Assembly (NCBI RefSeq): GCF_001273955.1
Contig: NZ_LIGI01000001.1
Location: 2,633,473-2,688,783, forward strand
Source of the DNA: Bacillus sp. FJAT-27245
Lineage (GTDB): Bacteria; Bacillota; Bacilli; Bacillales; Cytobacillaceae
Direction of reading: 5' to 3'
DNA: 55,311 nt
A program made the position numbers and the translations under genes. Shown one piece after another: positions 53,237 to 55,311 of the stretch (position 1 is its first letter; each line of letters begins with the position of its first letter). The notes beneath the pieces are model-generated. The model saw only the letters and a program-made list of their open reading frames with translations, was not told the DNA's origin and made no database searches.

Positions 53237-54550
53237 TTAATAAACGGACGTATTCGATTTCGATGTGTTTTCAATTATTTCCTTGACCCGCTGCAGGAAG
53301 CGGCCGCAAACCAGGCCGTCCAGTACACGGTGGTCGAGCGACATGCACAGGTTCACCATATCCCTAACAGCAATCATGCCATTGTTCATGACAACAGGGC
53401 GCTTAACAATCGATTCTACCTGAAGGATTGCCGCCTGCGGATAGTTAATGATGCCCATTGACTGCACGGAGCCGAAAGAGCCAGTGTTGTTAACCGTGAA
53501 GGTACCGCCCTGCATTTCATCCATTGTCAGCTTGCCGCCGCGGGCTTTTGCCGCGAGCTCGGTAATTTCACGGGCGATTCCTTTGATCGTCTTTTCATCG
53601 GCATGCTTGATGACAGGCACGAAAAGCGCGTCCTCTGTCGCCACCGCAATAGAAATATTAATATCCTTCTTTTGGATGATTTTGTCGCCTGCCCACATGG
53701 AATTGATTTGCGGGAATTCCTTCAGCGCCTGGGCGACCGCTTTTACGAAAAACGCAAAGAATGTAAGGTTGAAGCCTTCCTTCTTTTTAAAATCGTCCTT
53801 TAGCGAATTGCGGTATTCAACGAGCCCTGTCGCATCGACTTCAACCATTGTCCAGGCGTGCGGGGCTTCATGCTTGCTTCTTAGCATATTGGCCGCGATT
53901 GCTTTCCTAACGCCTGTTACCGGTATTTCAATATCGCCAGGCATTGAAGGTATGCTTATCGGCGCAGCAGCAGCTGCCGCAGGCTTTGCGTCTTGGGCTG
54001 CCGGTTGGGAAACCTGTGCACCCGGGGTTTGACTGCCAACCGCTTCGGCTTTTTGTTCACTCGCTACTGGAATATTTCCGGATTCGATCAATTTCAAAAG
54101 ATCCTTCCGGGTAATTCGCCCGCCGGCTCCGGAACCCTTCACCCGGCCAAGGTCGATTCCATGCTCCTGGGAAAGCTTCAGGACCGCTGGTGAATAGCGC
54201 AATTTGCTACCAGTTTGTTCATCCGCTCCCGCCTCTGACAAACTACCGGCTTGTTCTTCGGCATTTGCTGAAGCAGGCTGGGCAGCAGCGGCGGGAGCTT
54301 CATTTTCCCCGCCAGCATCTATCGTACAGATTACTTCTCCTACCGCGAGTGTGTCACCCTCCCCGGCAATCAGTTCCTTGATTGTCCCTTCAAAGGAGGA
54401 TGGGATTTCGGCGTTCACTTTATCTGTCATGACCTCTGCAAGCGGATCATATTTATTGACTTTGTCACCAGGGGATACAAGCCATTTGCTGATTGTGCCT
54501 TCCGTTACGCTTTCTCCCAGCTGCGGCATTTTAATTTGTTCAACTGCCAA
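53237..54550 (-). CDS. bkdB: Branched-chain 2-oxoacid dehydrogenase E2 (dihydrolipoyl acyltransferase)
   Basis: 437 residues. An N-terminal lipoyl domain carries the modified Lys in EVMTDKVNAE. Then come a flexible Ala/Pro/Glu linker, a peripheral subunit-binding domain (RYSPAVLKLSQEHGIDLGRV), a second Ala/Pro linker, and the catalytic domain ending in MSLDHRVLDGLVCGRF with the catalytic His and Asp. It is the core of the complex that turns Val, Ile and Leu oxoacids into acyl-CoAs. It follows E1-beta by 38 bases. Confidence 0.95.
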   Translation of the reverse strand: MAVEQIKMPQLGESVTEGTISKWLVSPGDKVNKYDPLAEVMTDKVNAEIPSSFEGTIKELIAGEGDTLAVGEVICTIDAGGENEAPAAAAQPASANAEEQAGSLSEAGADEQTGSKLRYSPAVLKLSQEHGIDLGRVKGSGAGGRITRKDLLKLIESGNIPVASEQKAEAVGSQTPGAQVSQPAAQDAKPAAAAAAPISIPSMPGDIEIPVTGVRKAIAANMLRSKHEAPHAWTMVEVDATGLVEYRNSLKDDFKKKEGFNLTFFAFFVKAVAQALKEFPQINSMWAGDKIIQKKDINISIAVATEDALFVPVIKHADEKTIKGIAREITELAAKARGGKLTMDEMQGGTFTVNNTGSFGSVQSMGIINYPQAAILQVESIVKRPVVMNNGMIAVRDMVNLCMSLDHRVLDGLVCGRFLQRVKEIIENTSKSNTSVY

Positions 54551-54588
54551 GTGAGGTCACTCCTTCAAACATATTCGGGTGCCAGTCC

Positions 54589-55311
54589 TTAAAATTCGGC
54601 AAGCTCCCGCATGGCTTTTTCAACTTTTTCAGGATTCATCATAAAAAACTTCTCCATTGTCGGTGCATAAGGCATCGCCGGTACATCCGGGCCGGCAAGC
54701 CTTTTGATTGGCGCGTCTAGCTCGAACAGGCAATGCTCGGCAATAATTGCCGACACTTCGCTCATGATGCTTCCTTCCTTATTATCTTCGGTAACAAGCA
54801 GGACTTTGCCTGTTTTGGAGGCCGCTTCGATAATTGCCTCTTTATCCAGCGGATAGACCGTCCTCAAATCGAGGATATGGGCGGAGATTCCATCCTTCGC
54901 CAGCTTTTCTGCGGCTTGGAGGGCGAAATGGACACACAGGCCATATGTAATGACCGTAATGTCCTCCCCTTCCCTTTTTACATCGGCCTTGCCAATTGGA
55001 AGTGTGTAATCGTCCTCCGGCACTTCACCCTTGATGAGGCGGTATGCCCGTTTGTGCTCAAAGAACAAAACAGGGTCCTCATCTCGGATTGCCGCCTTTA
55101 ACAAACCTTTAACATCATATGGAGTTGACGGCATGACGATTTTCAGGCCGGGCTGGTTCGCAAAAATAGCCTCGACCGACTGGGAATGGTACAAAGCGCC
55201 ATGGACTCCTCCGCCATAAGGAGCGCGGATGACCATCGGGCAGCTCCAGTCATTATTTGAACGGTACCGGATCCTGGCTGCCTCCGAAATAATCTGGTTA
55301 ACAGCAGGCAT
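54589..55311 (-). CDS. bkdAB: Branched-chain 2-oxoacid dehydrogenase E1 beta subunit, N-terminus cut
   Basis: The last 240 residues of an E1-beta transketolase-like subunit. NQIISEAARIRYRSNNDWSC, MVIRAPYGGGVHGALYHSQS and the C-terminal KRLAGPDVPAMPYAPTMEKF are typical. The frame is open to the window edge, and about 85-90 residues are missing compared with the normal 325-330. The methionine at the edge is internal. Together with bkdB it marks the 3' end of the bkd operon. Confidence 0.93.
   Translation of the reverse strand: MPAVNQIISEAARIRYRSNNDWSCPMVIRAPYGGGVHGALYHSQSVEAIFANQPGLKIVMPSTPYDVKGLLKAAIRDEDPVLFFEHKRAYRLIKGEVPEDDYTLPIGKADVKREGEDITVITYGLCVHFALQAAEKLAKDGISAHILDLRTVYPLDKEAIIEAASKTGKVLLVTEDNKEGSIMSEVSAIIAEHCLFELDAPIKRLAGPDVPAMPYAPTMEKFFMMNPEKVEKAMRELAEF

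Overview
The window reads as chromosomal DNA of a spore-forming member of the Bacillaceae with moderate GC content. Gene order follows the Bacillus subtilis yqi-yqj-yqk-spoIIA region closely: artPQR, yqjA to yqjE, polY1, zwf, rnz, namA, yqjP/yqjQ, polY2, yqkD to yqkF, nudF, yqxK, spoIIM, fur, yqzK, xerD, deoB, dacF, spoIIA, spoVA. The left edge cuts spoVAA and the right edge cuts the E1-beta gene of the branched-chain 2-oxoacid dehydrogenase. I saw no rRNA, tRNA, CRISPR array, prophage or transposase.

Layout. 1-3.6 kb: sporulation block dacF-spoIIAA-spoIIAB-sigF and the start of spoVAA, with a SigH-type promoter that matches consensus fully before spoIIAA. 3.7-11.2 kb: nucleoside catabolism (deoB, pdp), xerD, yqzK, fur, spoIIM, an endonuclease-Q-type gene, nudF and the short mciZ. 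11.4-23.9 kb: small metabolic genes, an acetoacetate/leucine end-pathway cluster (scoB, scoA, thiolase, HMG-CoA lyase), CDGSH protein, a degenerate M50-like membrane protein, acetyltransferases, and a LexA-type SOS unit (polY2 plus YolD-like). 24-38.9 kb: VanW-like, DUF2332, SDR, MBL-fold, glycosyltransferase, NamA, RNase Z, G6PD, cyclase-like, DinB, a lipoprotein and a peptidase. 37.8-55.3 kb: mostly minus-strand operons for propionyl/methylmalonyl-CoA metabolism (mce, carboxylase beta, mutA, mutB, meaB), arginine-type ABC transport, bacilliredoxin, and the bkd complex.

How the genes fit together. bkd genes produce acyl-CoAs from Val, Ile and Leu. HMG-CoA lyase, ScoAB and thiolase finish leucine to acetyl-CoA. 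The carboxylase beta subunit, epimerase, mutase and MeaB can carry propionyl-CoA to succinyl-CoA. Fur, LexA-type and arginine-repressor-type sites suggest local regulation.

The most unusual structure lies between genes. Three tandem arrays with different sequences share a repeat period of 51-52 bp; two of them clearly carry a short hairpin in each unit. A 158-bp structured interspersed repeat occurs twice in opposite orientations. Two reading frames are broken by a single in-frame TGA: a NERD nuclease-like gene and a small membrane protein.
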